Positions 47,696 to 57,714 of a DNA stretch of 64,000 bases are shown here, piece after piece. Made by a program: the position numbers and the translations under genes. The notes beneath the pieces are model-generated. The model ran no database searches, was not told the DNA's origin, and worked only from the letters and a program-made list of their open reading frames with translations. This DNA comes from Bryoerythrophyllum caledonicum (taxonomy: Eukaryota; Streptophyta; Bryopsida; Pottiales; Pottiaceae): assembly GCA_963971425.1 (NCBI GenBank), contig OZ020514.1:11537218-11601217 (forward strand), given 5' to 3'. Positions within the stretch are counted from its first letter, which is position 1. The number at the start of each line of letters is the position of its first letter.

Positions 47696-48654
47696 TTAAC
47701 CCCTAAATTCCTTTGACAATTTCACACCAAAAACACTTCAAAACTACTTGTTTTAGAGCAATGAGTAAGGACGAAACAATTTTTTTTTACTTCTAGTTTT
47801 AACCGTAGGATCTCAATTAAGACTTATTGAGTAACTTCCTCACAAAACTTTCTTAGAGTTTGACTGCACGGATTGTAATATTATAGTGTTTGAAGTAGAG
47901 AAAGGGCCCATTTCCTTCCCATCGTTTCATGGATCAACAGACTTTGACTTCACCTGGTGTCAAATTTTTGCACTATATAAGGTCCAAATTCATTTCCATC
48001 ATGTTTAGCATGATATTAGTGCCTTGTACTCTAATTTTAAGAGGTAGAGAAAGGGTGTAGCATATTAAAAAAATTGTGCAAGGAGTTGAGGTTCAAAAAT
48101 TGTCAATATGCGTTATAGTTTTTTGTGAACTTAGTAAGTTTTAGAATGAGAATCCAAATGGTCAATAAGAAGGTTTACACCACATAATGGTGCGGAAAAA
48201 ATAAAAAGTAAAAAATATGATGATCTCAAAGTTTTATGTGAAAAATAAGAAGTTTTTTGGTACCTTGCCCAACGATGTGCGATAATGTGTGAAAATGTTT
48301 GACTTGGATTTATGTGCTTTTTTCAACTAAAGGCAAGAGATTTTTTTCAACTAAAGACAACATGAAAGGAAATAATATTATTACCTAGCATTGGAAATCT
48401 CACATTCAATAGAGTGTCATAGAAAAAAAAATTGGAGTTGCCCGACGTGCCCGCTCTCCCCATTTGAACTTCAAAACCCTACAACTTTTTCATAAAATGT
48501 CGGATTTAGGAAAAGTATTGGACCCACACAAAACTTTTAGTAATGTCCATCTACATTAAAAATTTCAAAAAATAATGTTATAATTTGACGCAGGAGGTAT
48601 CTACCCGAACCTCTTAGAGTCCCTCAAGGGGACTCTTGGAAATTTAGGGGTTAA
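47696..48654 (-). mobile_element. TTAA long element LM1, copy f
   Basis: Perfect TTAA at 47696-47699 and 48651-48654 around 951 bp. Ends CCCCTAAATTCC / GGAAATTTAGGGG are inverted repeats of 12-13 bp. Confidence 0.8.
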
Positions 48655-48689
48655 ACCTGACCTATTATGAGTTATTGCTACCTACACTC

Positions 48690-49275
48690 TTTTTTGGGTT
48701 TCATAGTTTTAGCCATAGTGCTGCACAATTTTCTTGGAGACCACACATTTGGCCAAATATTGTAATGATATTTTTCTGGAGACCATACATTTGGCCAAAT
48801 ATCGCAAACAAAATAAATAAATACCAACCACTCCTCAATGATATTCAAGCTCTCAAATGGAAAGTAGACCCCCTCATTTCATCACTACGGGTGCTAGAGC
48901 CACCACCTTTACCCCCCTCAATGACAACCCTAGAAAAAACATTCAAAATTCCCATGACCTCAATCAAGACCACCTTGCAAATATCAACACTATTGCAATC
49001 CAACATGCTATGCCCATACTCCTACGCAAAAGAAAACTCAAAAACAACCAACCCATCCTAGCCACGCTAGATACTAAACACTTCATAGCATTAGCCTCCT
49101 TGGCGCCATTGGTTCTTTGTTCTTGGTTACTTGGTACGTGGTACATATTGTCTACCCTCAAAAGGAGGAAGTAGTTCCATAGTGGTAGTTCCACTGGACA
49201 TGGAATTAGTGGTAGAACGAACAAACACTTTATTCACGTTGACCTCCCCTACGGGAACCAAAGTTCTTCTTCTTC
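48690..49275 (+). mobile_element. LINE-like retroelement fragment sharing the SINE1 3' end
   Basis: Related to 30440-31047. An open frame from 48675 reads NKINKYQPLLNDIQALKWKV and on to DPLI before it diverges. A doubled segment (GGAGACCA(C/T)ACATTTGGCC) lies at 48735-48800. It ends with CACTTTATTCACGTTGACC.., TTCTTCTTCTTCT. Confidence 0.5.
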
Positions 49276-49319
49276 TAAATCATGCAAATTGTTAAAGTCA
49301 ATCATAAGAAGTAAATGCT

Positions 49320-49770
49320 TTCCAATTCAAATATATTCAATATGTAGAATCACTCAATTAACCCTGATATAACTAATTGACTGTGTTGTATGATAGATTG
49401 GAGATTGAAATTATCTCCAAAATACCATCATGTAAGAACTAAAAATATAATAAAATGCCTTTTCCACTATTTTTGCTAATTTTAGAGCACTTAGGATATT
49501 TTCGAAGTGGATCTTGAATGCTAGGTGTAACTAAACATTGATCACTTTCACTCTTTACTTTTGGTATGGTCACTTACGGAAATGCATCCCCCAAACTTAA
49601 ACTTAAAAATAAAAAATCCTTACCTTTGAAGGAGACTAGCGTGAATATAATGTCTATTTATTCTGTCATTGAGTCTATGTCCAATGCCAAAACTCAAACT
49701 AGGCAATTTTGTGAATATGTAAACCCCTATTCGTGCTCCTAACATTTCATGGTGAATTTTATGGCATTTG
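49320..49770 (-). repeat. Inverted duplicate of 6.59-6.96 kb
   Basis: Contains the same worn SINE1 tail and flanks as 6590-6960, in reverse. Confidence 0.6.
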
Positions 49771-49839
49771 AAAGTTCTATAGATATTAATTTGAGCCATG
49801 TCAACTAGAAAACATTTTATCATTAGTTCAAGTGTGGTT

Positions 49840-51056
49840 TGCAATGTAATGTTGAATCCCACTACAGTAGTATAAATGGGGCTCTTTTGTTCTACATTAA
49901 AGGCACCACAACCTTGGTGTTGTGGTTTGGGTCATGACACACTAGTGAGGTGGTTGTGAGTTCAAGTCCTATTGCTGGCGTGGTGCCTACCACCATAGTC
50001 CACCCAATTATGGTGGGGGGGGGGTCCCAAGGCCTTGTTGTATGCGGACCCACAAAGCCCTTGGGGGAGATGACATGTCGGTTGTATCTAAGGCAATTAG
50101 TGTAGGGAAGCACTCAGTGTAGAAAAGTGTTTACTCTCGAGAGGGGGAGTAGTTCTATTACACTAGCCTTTACCTTCAACAAGTAAAGAGAGTGTTTATC
50201 CTGAATAGGGGGAATAGTTCTAGAGTAGTTCTATAGCACTAGCCTTTACCCTCGACATGTGAAGAGAGTGTTTACCCTCGACATGTGAAGAGAGTGTTTA
50301 CCCTCGATAGGGGGAGTAGTTCTATTACACAGGTGAAGAGAGTGTATACCCTCGATAGGGGGAGTAGTTCTATTACACTAGCCTATGCTCAGTGAAGTCT
50401 ATTACACTAGCTTTAAAGTGAAGTCTATTACACTAGCCTATGCCGAGTGAAGAGAATGAACTAACACAATATTCACGCCAATCTCCTTCAGGGGGAGTAG
50501 TTCTATTACACTAGCCTATGCTCAGTCCTATGCTCAGTGAAGAGAATGAACTAACACTATATTCACGCCAGTCACCTTCAGTGACCAAGGTTCTTCTTCT
50601 TGGGGTTCTTTTTGGCACTCTCAATCTTACACTATCCACAAGTTCCCAACACATTTTCACCACTTTTCCGAAGAAAAAAAAAGGTGTCATATTTTTAGAG
50701 CGTCAAAAGCAGCCCCATTTGTTCTACAGGAGTGACGACATTTTCATTTTGATGATAGAACTGGGGCTTTGTTGTTTTTGACCTGGTATTTGGAGGTCGA
50801 AGTGGATGGTTCTAGATGAAGAACAAGTCAAAAGATGTGCACTCATTGGTTGAGTGTATCATGGAGCTCATTTCCCATGAGAACATGGCGCTTTCATTCT
50901 CTTCATCAACAAGATGTGGATTCAAAAAGACACAATTGCACTAAAAAGATCACCCATGCTCAAGTATCGTACTTTAGAGGCAGCCAACGAAAAAAAATGT
51001 CACAGTTTTTAGTATAAACGAGGCTGTTTTTGACGCTCTAAAACTGCACAATTTTT
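49840..51056 (+). repeat. TIR element IR3, copy 2, split by a SINE1
   Basis: Left piece 49850-49890 (TGTTGAATCCCACTA.., AAATGGGGCTCTTTT) and right piece 50602-51056 together match 4726-5160 in reverse. Ends include AAACGAGGCTGTTTTTGACG and an inner inverted copy at 50695-50720. The SINE insertion is bounded by GGGG(C/T)TCTTTT. Confidence 0.6.
49895..50601 (+). mobile_element. SINE1 with internally amplified body
   Basis: The head (GCACCACAACCTTGGTG.., B-box GTTCAAGTCC at 49960-49969) and tail (TTCTTCTTCTTGG) are SINE1. The middle holds five or more partial repeats of GGGGGAGTAGTTCTATTACAC and GTGAAGAGA(G/A)TG, lengthening the element to about 700 bp. It is flanked by imperfect 11-bp repeats GGGG(C/T)TCTTTT (near 49876 and 50598). 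Confidence 0.7.
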
Positions 51057-51329
51057 GAGGAACTCATTTGTGTATTAACGACCGAAGAAGAGAATAAGCT
51101 GATGAGTTGCCCACCTTTTACATGAATTATGAGTTGAAGAAGCTGCACATTATTGTGGAGCTCATGTTGACAAGCTGCTCTCTCTCAACAAACTTGTCGT
51201 CCTCGACATCAACTGCTGAAGATCTCGACCTGCTTTGAAAATCATGCAGCATTTCACAGCTCGTCTTGACAGGGATGGGATCGGTTGCTGTCTGTATGAA
51301 AGGCCTCCTCAGCTTGATCGGACTGTGCT

Positions 51330-52304
51330 ATTCACGCCGTGAGTGCTTGTTGTTGCTTGAAACCGCGGCAAGTTGAGCTTTTTATTGTTACAATACTTAT
51401 TTGGATGTGCACCTCGGAACGAGTTCTTCAGGCTCCACCGCGACCCGCTGATGTCTCTTCCTTGGCATTATACCCTCTTCATGATACTCCTCAGATTTTT
51501 TATTTTATTTTTCATCTCTACATGCAGTGTTTTCTCCTGGAAAATTCACCTTTCACGTGTAGAGAATGAGGAGAGACGTTATTGTGTGCAACGCTTTCTC
51601 ACATGTTATACTCTCCGAACTTCGTCTTCAGCTCCACCTTTTTATCTCCTCTTTTTATACTAAAGTTCAACTGGAGTTTTCTACGTTGCTCACTAACTTA
51701 CAACTCGAGCTCCTCAGTAAAGCTGAGCCACTACCCAGAGTTCGAAACCAGTATGTTCCTTGCTCCACTCACACCGTCTTTCTGGTGTTCTACGCTTCTA
51801 GTAATGAGAATTTCTTCTGTCCTTCGTTTCACCATCAGTTTCAGTGCTACCGTGCTCTTCCTTAAGCTTCAGGTAATTCCCTACCTGGTTTTTTTCATCA
51901 TATACTTTGGTCGGAAGTCTCTTAGATTAACATGAGGTTTGTGTGTAGAGCAATAACGAGTGAACGAGATCGAAGACGTGATGGAACGGTTGCAGTTTGT
52001 TTCCCTGGTTATCACTGTTCTGTTTTTAATGTTTTACTTCTCTTAACAGCTGCTACTTGCAAACACGTCGTTAGTGTCGGCCACACAACGAAGGTGATAA
52101 AAAGATTGCCCCCGTGTGCTCAAAGTGTCTTCTGATGGGCTGTTTTCAGTTGTGCTATCTCTCACTTCGGCCATAGCCACCTCCAGGCATAATCTCAGTT
52201 CTAGTGCGTGTCATTACAATCTGTGGCTCAAACCATCATCGTTACGAGTTTGGTAGCCTTTTTTGAAGTTCTCGGTGGTCTCTAAATACAGTATTTCCAG
52301 TTGC
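51330..52304 (+). promoter_or_regulatory. Leader/promoter region of the BTB gene
   Basis: Intermediate GC. It contains short frames that are not kept in the other copies of this region (0.66-0.91 and 61.06-63.78 kb), which argues for a non-coding leader. A donor-like CTTCAG-GTAATT occurs at 51866-51877, and TTTCCAG at 52294-52300 is an acceptor 4 bp before the chosen ATG, so the leader is probably spliced. An upstream coding exon (for example a MATH domain) cannot be excluded. Confidence 0.45.
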
Positions 52305-52997
52305 ATGAGATCATTTGCTGTGATTGTCGACTTGGAGACAGGTCAACTGCGGATGGAGAAACATAATCTAGACATTTCCAAGATGCTCGGCTTGGAAAAC
52401 GCAACGTACAACGCGATGAAGACGAAGTACTGCAACTTGAAGCTTGTGCGGATGCTGGAGGAGGGGCTTCACCCCGACGTCACCCTGAACGCCACCGGCG
52501 GCTCAATCCAGGCCCACAAGTCAGTGCTGGCGTGCGCCTCGCCCGTCTTCGAGGCCATGTTCACGCACTCCATGCAGGAGCAGCTCACCGCTTCAGTGCA
52601 CCTCCCCGACATCTCCATCCACGGACTGCAACTGTTCCTGGCGCTCGTCTACGTCCTCAACGACTACATCGTAGCGCCCCCGGAGTTCGACCAGTCGATC
52701 CACGAGCACTTCGGCGAGCTCGCCCAGGCTTGCTGCAAGTACCAAGTGAGGAGGCTGGGGCGCACGGTCGCCGCGAAGCTGAAGCTTCATTTGGCGCCGG
52801 AGAGTTGCTGGGACTACTTCCACCTGACGTTTTTAATGGGATTTAGTGACTACTATCTAGAATGGTGGAGTTACATGTTGGAGCATCTTCAGGAGGTCAT
52901 TGAATCAGAGCGTTTCGTCTCCGAGATGGAGAGAAACCCTGAGGTTGTTCAGGTCTTCTTAAAAGAACACTTTTCGCGGACGCCCCGGGCGAATTGA
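52305..52997 (+). CDS. BTB/POZ-domain protein (230 aa)
   Basis: The frame runs ATG (52305) to TGA (52995-52997). The BTB/POZ fold covers about residues 50-160: DVTLNATGGSIQAHKSVLAC, ASPVFEAMFTHSMQEQ, VHLPDISIHGLQLFLALVYV, CCKYQVRRLGRTVAAKL. A helical BACK-like tail follows (LEWWSYMLEHLQEVIESERF, EMERNPEVVQVFLKEHF). Plant proteins of this kind are typically substrate adaptors that bind CUL3 through the BTB domain and deliver targets for ubiquitination; CUL3 binding here is inferred. No MATH or ankyrin region is present in this exon. The ATG lies just after a likely 3' splice site, and a second ATG at 52353 is possible. Coding GC (52.38-52.83 kb) is far above the flanks. The last four codons and the stop come from an inserted MITE. 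Confidence 0.8.
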   Translation: MRSFAVIVDLETGQLRMEKHNLDISKMLGLENATYNAMKTKYCNLKLVRMLEEGLHPDVTLNATGGSIQAHKSVLACASPVFEAMFTHSMQEQLTASVHLPDISIHGLQLFLALVYVLNDYIVAPPEFDQSIHEHFGELAQACCKYQVRRLGRTVAAKLKLHLAPESCWDYFHLTFLMGFSDYYLEWWSYMLEHLQEVIESERFVSEMERNPEVVQVFLKEHFSRTPRAN

Positions 52998-53248
52998 CCC
53001 CCTCGTTGGGAGTTACCCGAGGTTGGCCCGTCTTAATTGCATGGGGTCATTTTTTCCGGGTCCTCTTATTCTGGGGTGTCCGGAGGCTTTTTTTTGGATT
53101 TTTATGGGATGAATTTGGGGCCTGCGGCTATTGTTTATCGTGGAGGGCCCTCCCTTGCTGTAATTAGGGCTCCATCTAAAAACAAAATAGGGGCCCAATG
53201 AGGGGTAACTCCCAACGAGGGGGTCAACTTGCCCTGGGTTGTTGCAAA
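52972..53248. mobile_element. Mutator-type MITE inserted in the 3' end of the BTB gene
   Basis: 259 bp (52981-53239) with inverted ends GCGAATTGACCCCCTCGTTG / complementary AACGAGGGGGTCAACTTGCC. The flanking 9-mers TTTCGCGGA (52972-52980) and TGTTGCAAA (53240-53248) match at 5 of 9; three of the four differences are C-to-T or G-to-A, as expected for a deaminated duplication. The closest relative, at 62303-62571, has a perfect 9-bp duplication. The left end supplies the current BTB stop codon. Confidence 0.7.
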
Positions 53249-54006
53249 CGACTCACTGTACAGTAGGGTGACATTCAAATTGGCGTTTGGGCAATTCCAG
53301 GGATGGTGTCCCACACTGCTGCCAACTTTGACGCTCTCCACAGGGCTGAAAAATTGTTCTTTTACCTTGAAATTTTGGGAACAGCATCACCTCTATGTTA
53401 AAAACATGCATACCAAATTTCAAGTCCAGAGGACTTATATAACAAAAGATATTAAAAATTAACCACCATGGGGTAGCTGTGAGAAAAGTTTCTCAACCGC
53501 CAACTTTGACACCATCCCAAGGATTGAGGAAATTTTTTTTGCCCATGGAATTTTTTGGAGTGAGAACACCTTTATGTTGATTACATGTGTGGAAATTTTC
53601 AAGTCCAAAAAATGCACCAAAAAAATCACATCCCAAATCTACCAACATGTGTAATTGTGAGAAAAAAAGGGAAAAACCATTTTACTACTTCCAACTTTGA
53701 CACCCTCCCTAGGATTGAGGGTTTGTTATTTCAACATGAAATTTTTGACACATGGTAACCTTTATGTTGATAACATGTGGGAAAATTTTCAAGGCCAAAA
53801 AATGTATTCAAAAGAAGATATTCAAAATCTACTAACATGGGGGTTAGTTGTGAGAAAAGTTTCACAGCTGCCCACTTTGACACCCTTCCAAGAATTCAAA
53901 AAAATTTATTTGTCCATGAAATTTTGGGTATGAAGTCACCTTCACGTCAAATACAAGTGTGGAAAATTTCAAAATCCAAAAGATTTATACAAAAAACATA
54001 TACCAA

Positions 54007-54130
54007 GTCTACCAACAGAAGAAGAAGAAGAAGAAGAAGAAGAAGAAGAACGCCGGTCCCCGAAGGGAGCCGGCGTGAGTAGAGTGTCCGTTCATTCCAC
54101 CACTAAGTCCATGCCCACCGTCTACCAACA
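54007..54130 (-). mobile_element. 5'-truncated SINE1 nested in the Tc1 left inverted repeat
   Basis: GTCTACCAACA at 54007-54017 and 54120-54130 flanks 102 bp of SINE1 3' sequence with a (TTC)n tail on the minus strand. The empty site is preserved in the right inverted repeat (near 56350), which proves the insertion and its exact ends. Confidence 0.9.
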
Positions 54131-54614
54131 TGTATTGTTGTGACAAACAAAGGGGAAAGTTTACCACTACTTCCAACTTCAACACCCTTCCTAGGATTGA
54201 GTTTTTGTTGATACATAATGAAATTTTGGCCACAAGATCATCTCTATATTGGTAACATATGAGATAGATTTCAAAGCCAAAAGATGCATATACAAAAAAA
54301 ATTATTCCATATCTACCAATGTTTGTAACAATGAGAAACTATATTGAAGGGGCATATTGAGAATGTCAAATTTTCTTTGACACCTCGTACTCTTCATTGA
54401 TTTTATTCATGTGACTAAGCTACCAAACATAAATGCATCCTGAAAAGATCAATGAAATCTACATGTACAATTGCAGAGTTGTTTTGTGTAGAAGAATCCA
54501 CTTATCATAAGGTTTGGTGTGCATTATGCACGTATGACGAGTTTTCTCCTCCAAATATCTGTTGAGCACTATGTAAAGGAAATGTTGTGTGTATTTTGTC
54601 ATGTGATTTGTAAT

Positions 54615-54830
54615 AGAGTGAATGTTGAGATGGTATTGAGAGTGAATGTTGCGATGGTATTGAGAGTGAATGTTGAGATGGTATTGAGTGGACATATTAG
54701 ATATGGACTGAGTGTTGTTGACTGATTGAGTAGACAAATCACATATGGCCTGATCCATTGAATGGGCATATCACATATGGGCTGATCCATTGAGTGGGCA
54801 TATCACATATGGGCTGATTTATTGAGTGGA
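54615..54830. repeat. Subterminal tandem repeats of the Tc1 element (24-bp and 32-bp)
   Basis: Three 24-bp units start at 54615, 54639 and 54663 (AGAGTGAATGTTGAGATGGT..). Two full 32-bp units plus a partial one start at 54752, 54784 and 54816 (GATCCATTGARTGGGCATAT..). They sit between the left inverted repeat and the transposase start and could be transposase-binding or promoter sequence, though nothing shows this directly. Confidence 0.7.
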
Positions 54831-55161
54831 TATATATATATTTTTTGTTGAGTGTTGTTGACTAGTTTACTGAGTGTTGACGAATCACATGTGGCATGAG
54901 TATGTCCAAGAGTATTTTTTGGTTCACTCAATTGATGCACATGCCATGGTTATCATCTAATGGACATGCCATGGTTATCACCTAATGCACATGCCAATGT
55001 GAGTGTTATGTTGTTGATTGATTTATTTAGTGCACATGCCATAAGCTGAGTCCTTTGTGTTTACTGAATTATATAATCCAATTGCCATAGGTTGAGTGTT
55101 ATATTGATTACTTATTGAAGAGCATTTAGTATTGTATCAACATCATAAAAAATAGTCTATA

Positions 55162-56169
55162 ATGGCAATTTCAGATGAAATCCGTGCTCGCATTATAGGT
55201 TTGAGTGAGGGAGGAAATACAGGAGTTCAAATTGCAGCCATTACTGGAGTTTCTGTTAGAACAGTTCAGAGGTTAGTATAAACGTTTAAAGAAGATGGAA
55301 CTTATAAGCGCAAACCTTGCGGTGGAAGTCACGCTAAAAAACTTAGTGAGAGAGATGTGAATAATATTGTGCGTTATGCAAAAACTCATCGTCGTTCCTC
55401 GGTCTCAGAGATTACTAATATGTGCCGTACTCAAGTGTGTAGACGTACTATTCAAAGGGTATTATATAAAAGTGGTATTTTTAGTCGAATTGCAGTCAAA
55501 AAACCTTTCTTGACATCCCATCACATGTCTCAATGGTTAGCTTTTGCTCAGAAGTACCATGGATGGAGTCCAAAAGAGTGGGAGCGTATTGTTTGGAGAG
55601 ATGAATCTACTTTTGAGATTGGAAAAAGTTCTCGGCAAATTCATGTTTGGAGAAGTGCATATGAGCGTTATTCATCAAGTTGTATAGTTCCTACTTTTAA
55701 AAGTGGACGGACATCTTTGATGATTTGGGGTGCATTTGCTGGAGGACAAAAGTCACAACTTGTCTTTATGCCAAAAACTCAACGTTCTGCTAAAGATTTT
55801 GTTGAAGTGGTCGACGATGGCGAATTGATTCATTTCTTGAGTAGACTTCCAGAAGGAGTGCTAATGGAAGATGGTGCACCTGTTCATCGTAGCAAAACAT
55901 GTGAAGAATGGAGACAAACCAACCAACTCGAAAAGCTCAATTGGCCTGCAAACTCTCCCGATCTCAATCCAATCGAGAATGTCTGGAGGATGCTAAAAGA
56001 TGTTGTGCAACATGGCAAGGAATGCCCTAAAAACTTAGAAGTGATGAAGGTAGTTCTTGAAAAGAAGTGGAATTTGGTTAGTGGTACAAAGCTCCTTCAA
56101 CTATGTCATTCTATGCCCTCAAGGTTACAAGCGGTGATTGATGCTAATGGAGGACATACACATTGGTAG
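55162..56169 (+). pseudogene. Tc1-like DD34E transposase, one in-frame stop
   Basis: From ATG 55162 to TAG 56167-56169: 335 codons plus stop, open except for TAA at 55279-55281 (codon 40). Residues 1-110 hold two helix-turn-helix-like segments (ITGVSVRTVQRLV; EITNMCRTQVCRRTIQRVLY). Catalytic residues are visible: first Asp in IVWRDESTFEIG, second in LMEDGAPVHRS, Glu in NSPDLNPIENVWRMLK. Exactly 34 residues separate the last two, giving DD34E. Length is normal for Tc1 transposases. The final codons lie within the right inverted repeat. With one nonsense codon and no frameshift the gene is recently dead, or active only by readthrough. Known plant mariner transposases are DD39D, so this is an unexpected type here. 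Confidence 0.9.
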
Positions 56170-57111
56170 ATATGGAATAATTTTTTTTTGTATATGCATC
56201 TTTTGGCTTTGAAATCTATCTCATATGTTACCAATATAGAGATGATCTTGTGGCCAAAATTTCATTATGTATCAACAAAAACTCAATCCTAGGAAGGGTG
56301 TTGAAGTTGGAAGTAGTGGTAAGCTTTCCCCTTTGTTTGTCACAACAATACATGTTGGTAGACTTGGTATATGTTTTTTTGTGTAAATCTTTTGGATTTT
56401 GAAATTTTCCACACTTGTATTTGACGTGAAGGTGACTTCATACCCAAAATTTCATGGACAAATAAATTTTTTTGAATTCTTGGGAGGGTGTCAAAGTGGG
56501 CAGCTGTGAAACTTTTCTCACAACTAACCCCCATGTTAGTAGATTTTGAATATCTTCTTTTGAATACATTTTTTGGCCTTGAAAATTTTCCCACATGTTA
56601 TCAACATAAAGGTTACCATGTGTCAAAAGTTTCATGTTGAAATAACAAACCCTCAATCCTAGGGAGGGTGTCAAAGTTGGAAGTAGTAAAATGGTTTTTC
56701 CCTTTTTTTCTCACAATTACACATGTTGGTAGATTTGGGATGTGATTTTTTTGGTGCATTTTTTGGACTTGAAAATTTCCACACATGTAATCAACATAAA
56801 GGTGTTCTCACTCCAAAAATTCCATGGGCAAAAAAAATTTCCTCAATCCTTGGGATGGTGTCAAAGTTGGCGGTTGAGAAACTTTTCTCACAGCTACCCC
56901 ATGGTGGTTAATTTTTAATATCTTTTGTTATATAAGTCCTCTGGACTTGAAATTTGGTATGCATGTTTTTAACATAGAGGTGATGCTGTTCCCAAAATTT
57001 CAAGGTAAAAAAACAATTTTTCAGCCCTGTGGAGGGCGTCAAAGTTGGCAGCAGTGTGGGACACCATCCCTGGAATTACCCAAACGCCAATTTGAATGTC
57101 ACCCTACTGTA

Positions 57112-57714
57112 CTAGAAAGTAGCTTTTGGTAGGAATGACTTCTTCATAAAGTAATGTTTCATCTTCTGTGATCAAGTTACTATTGTGACTAGTAAATGAG
57201 TAAAGGGAAGAAGAGCTTGATGGTCTCTCAATTGAAGTAGTCTTTCAGACACCCTGATGTATACTACTTAATTTTAGCATTCTTCTACCGTGGCATCCAT
57301 GCACTTCAGACCCCTTGATGAATACATACACTAAATGTCAACTACTACACTAAATATCAATTCTAGTAAATAGTGGAACATAGGGTTTTTTACTTGTGGA
57401 CATCTAGTGAATGAAACCTCAAAAATGATTATCTGTACATTTCAAGCATCAAAGTAAAGAAGATTTTGAGTGCATGTAGAATAACAAGAGTTTGCGAGAG
57501 AAATATTGGAAGAAATAGAACGCAGATATGGAACAAAAGGAAAATCCTAGAAACTGGACAAAGAAGAATGTACATATGAAGGGAAAATGAAACTGCAAGT
57601 ACAAGATTGGAAAAATAAGAACTTTGATTTAGAAGGAAAGTGAGAAAAGAAGGGATTATTGGAAAAGGAAAAAACATAAATATACAATAAATTCACAATA
57701 AATATACCAAAAAA
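57112..57714. other. Intergenic after the Tc1 element
   Basis: The first bases (CTAGAAAGTAG) appear to continue the ancestral BTB 3' end. Further right is AT-rich sequence with a remnant of the CACTA-ended MITE near 57325-57365. Confidence 0.45.

Larger units (their letters stand above)
53259..57111 (+). mobile_element. Tc1/mariner element with ~945-bp inverted repeats and TA duplication
   Basis: TA at 53259-53260 and 57110-57111 flanks 3,849 bp (53261-57109). Ends are CAGTAGGGTGACATTCAAAT and its complement. The left inverted repeat spans 53261-54322 (949 bp once the 102-bp SINE and its 11-bp duplication are removed). The right one spans about 56163-57109. The two are nearly identical. Each is built of five degenerate tandem units of about 183 bp, seen as CAACTTTGACACC-type blocks near 53320, 53500, 53690, 53870 and 54172. 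Between the inverted repeats lie short tandem repeats and one transposase gene. TA duplication and CAGT ends are standard for Tc1/mariner; inverted repeats of this length and make-up are not. Confidence 0.9.

Noticed and set aside
51566..51935. Two overlapping ~100-codon frames upstream of the BTB gene
   Set aside because: The same region in the two other copies has indels that break both frames; better explained as a leader.
53777..54082. Matching open frames in both inverted repeats of the Tc1 element (also 56340-56594 on the minus strand)
   Set aside because: They are the same arm sequence read twice; the left one runs into the SINE tail. No start context or domain, so not genes.
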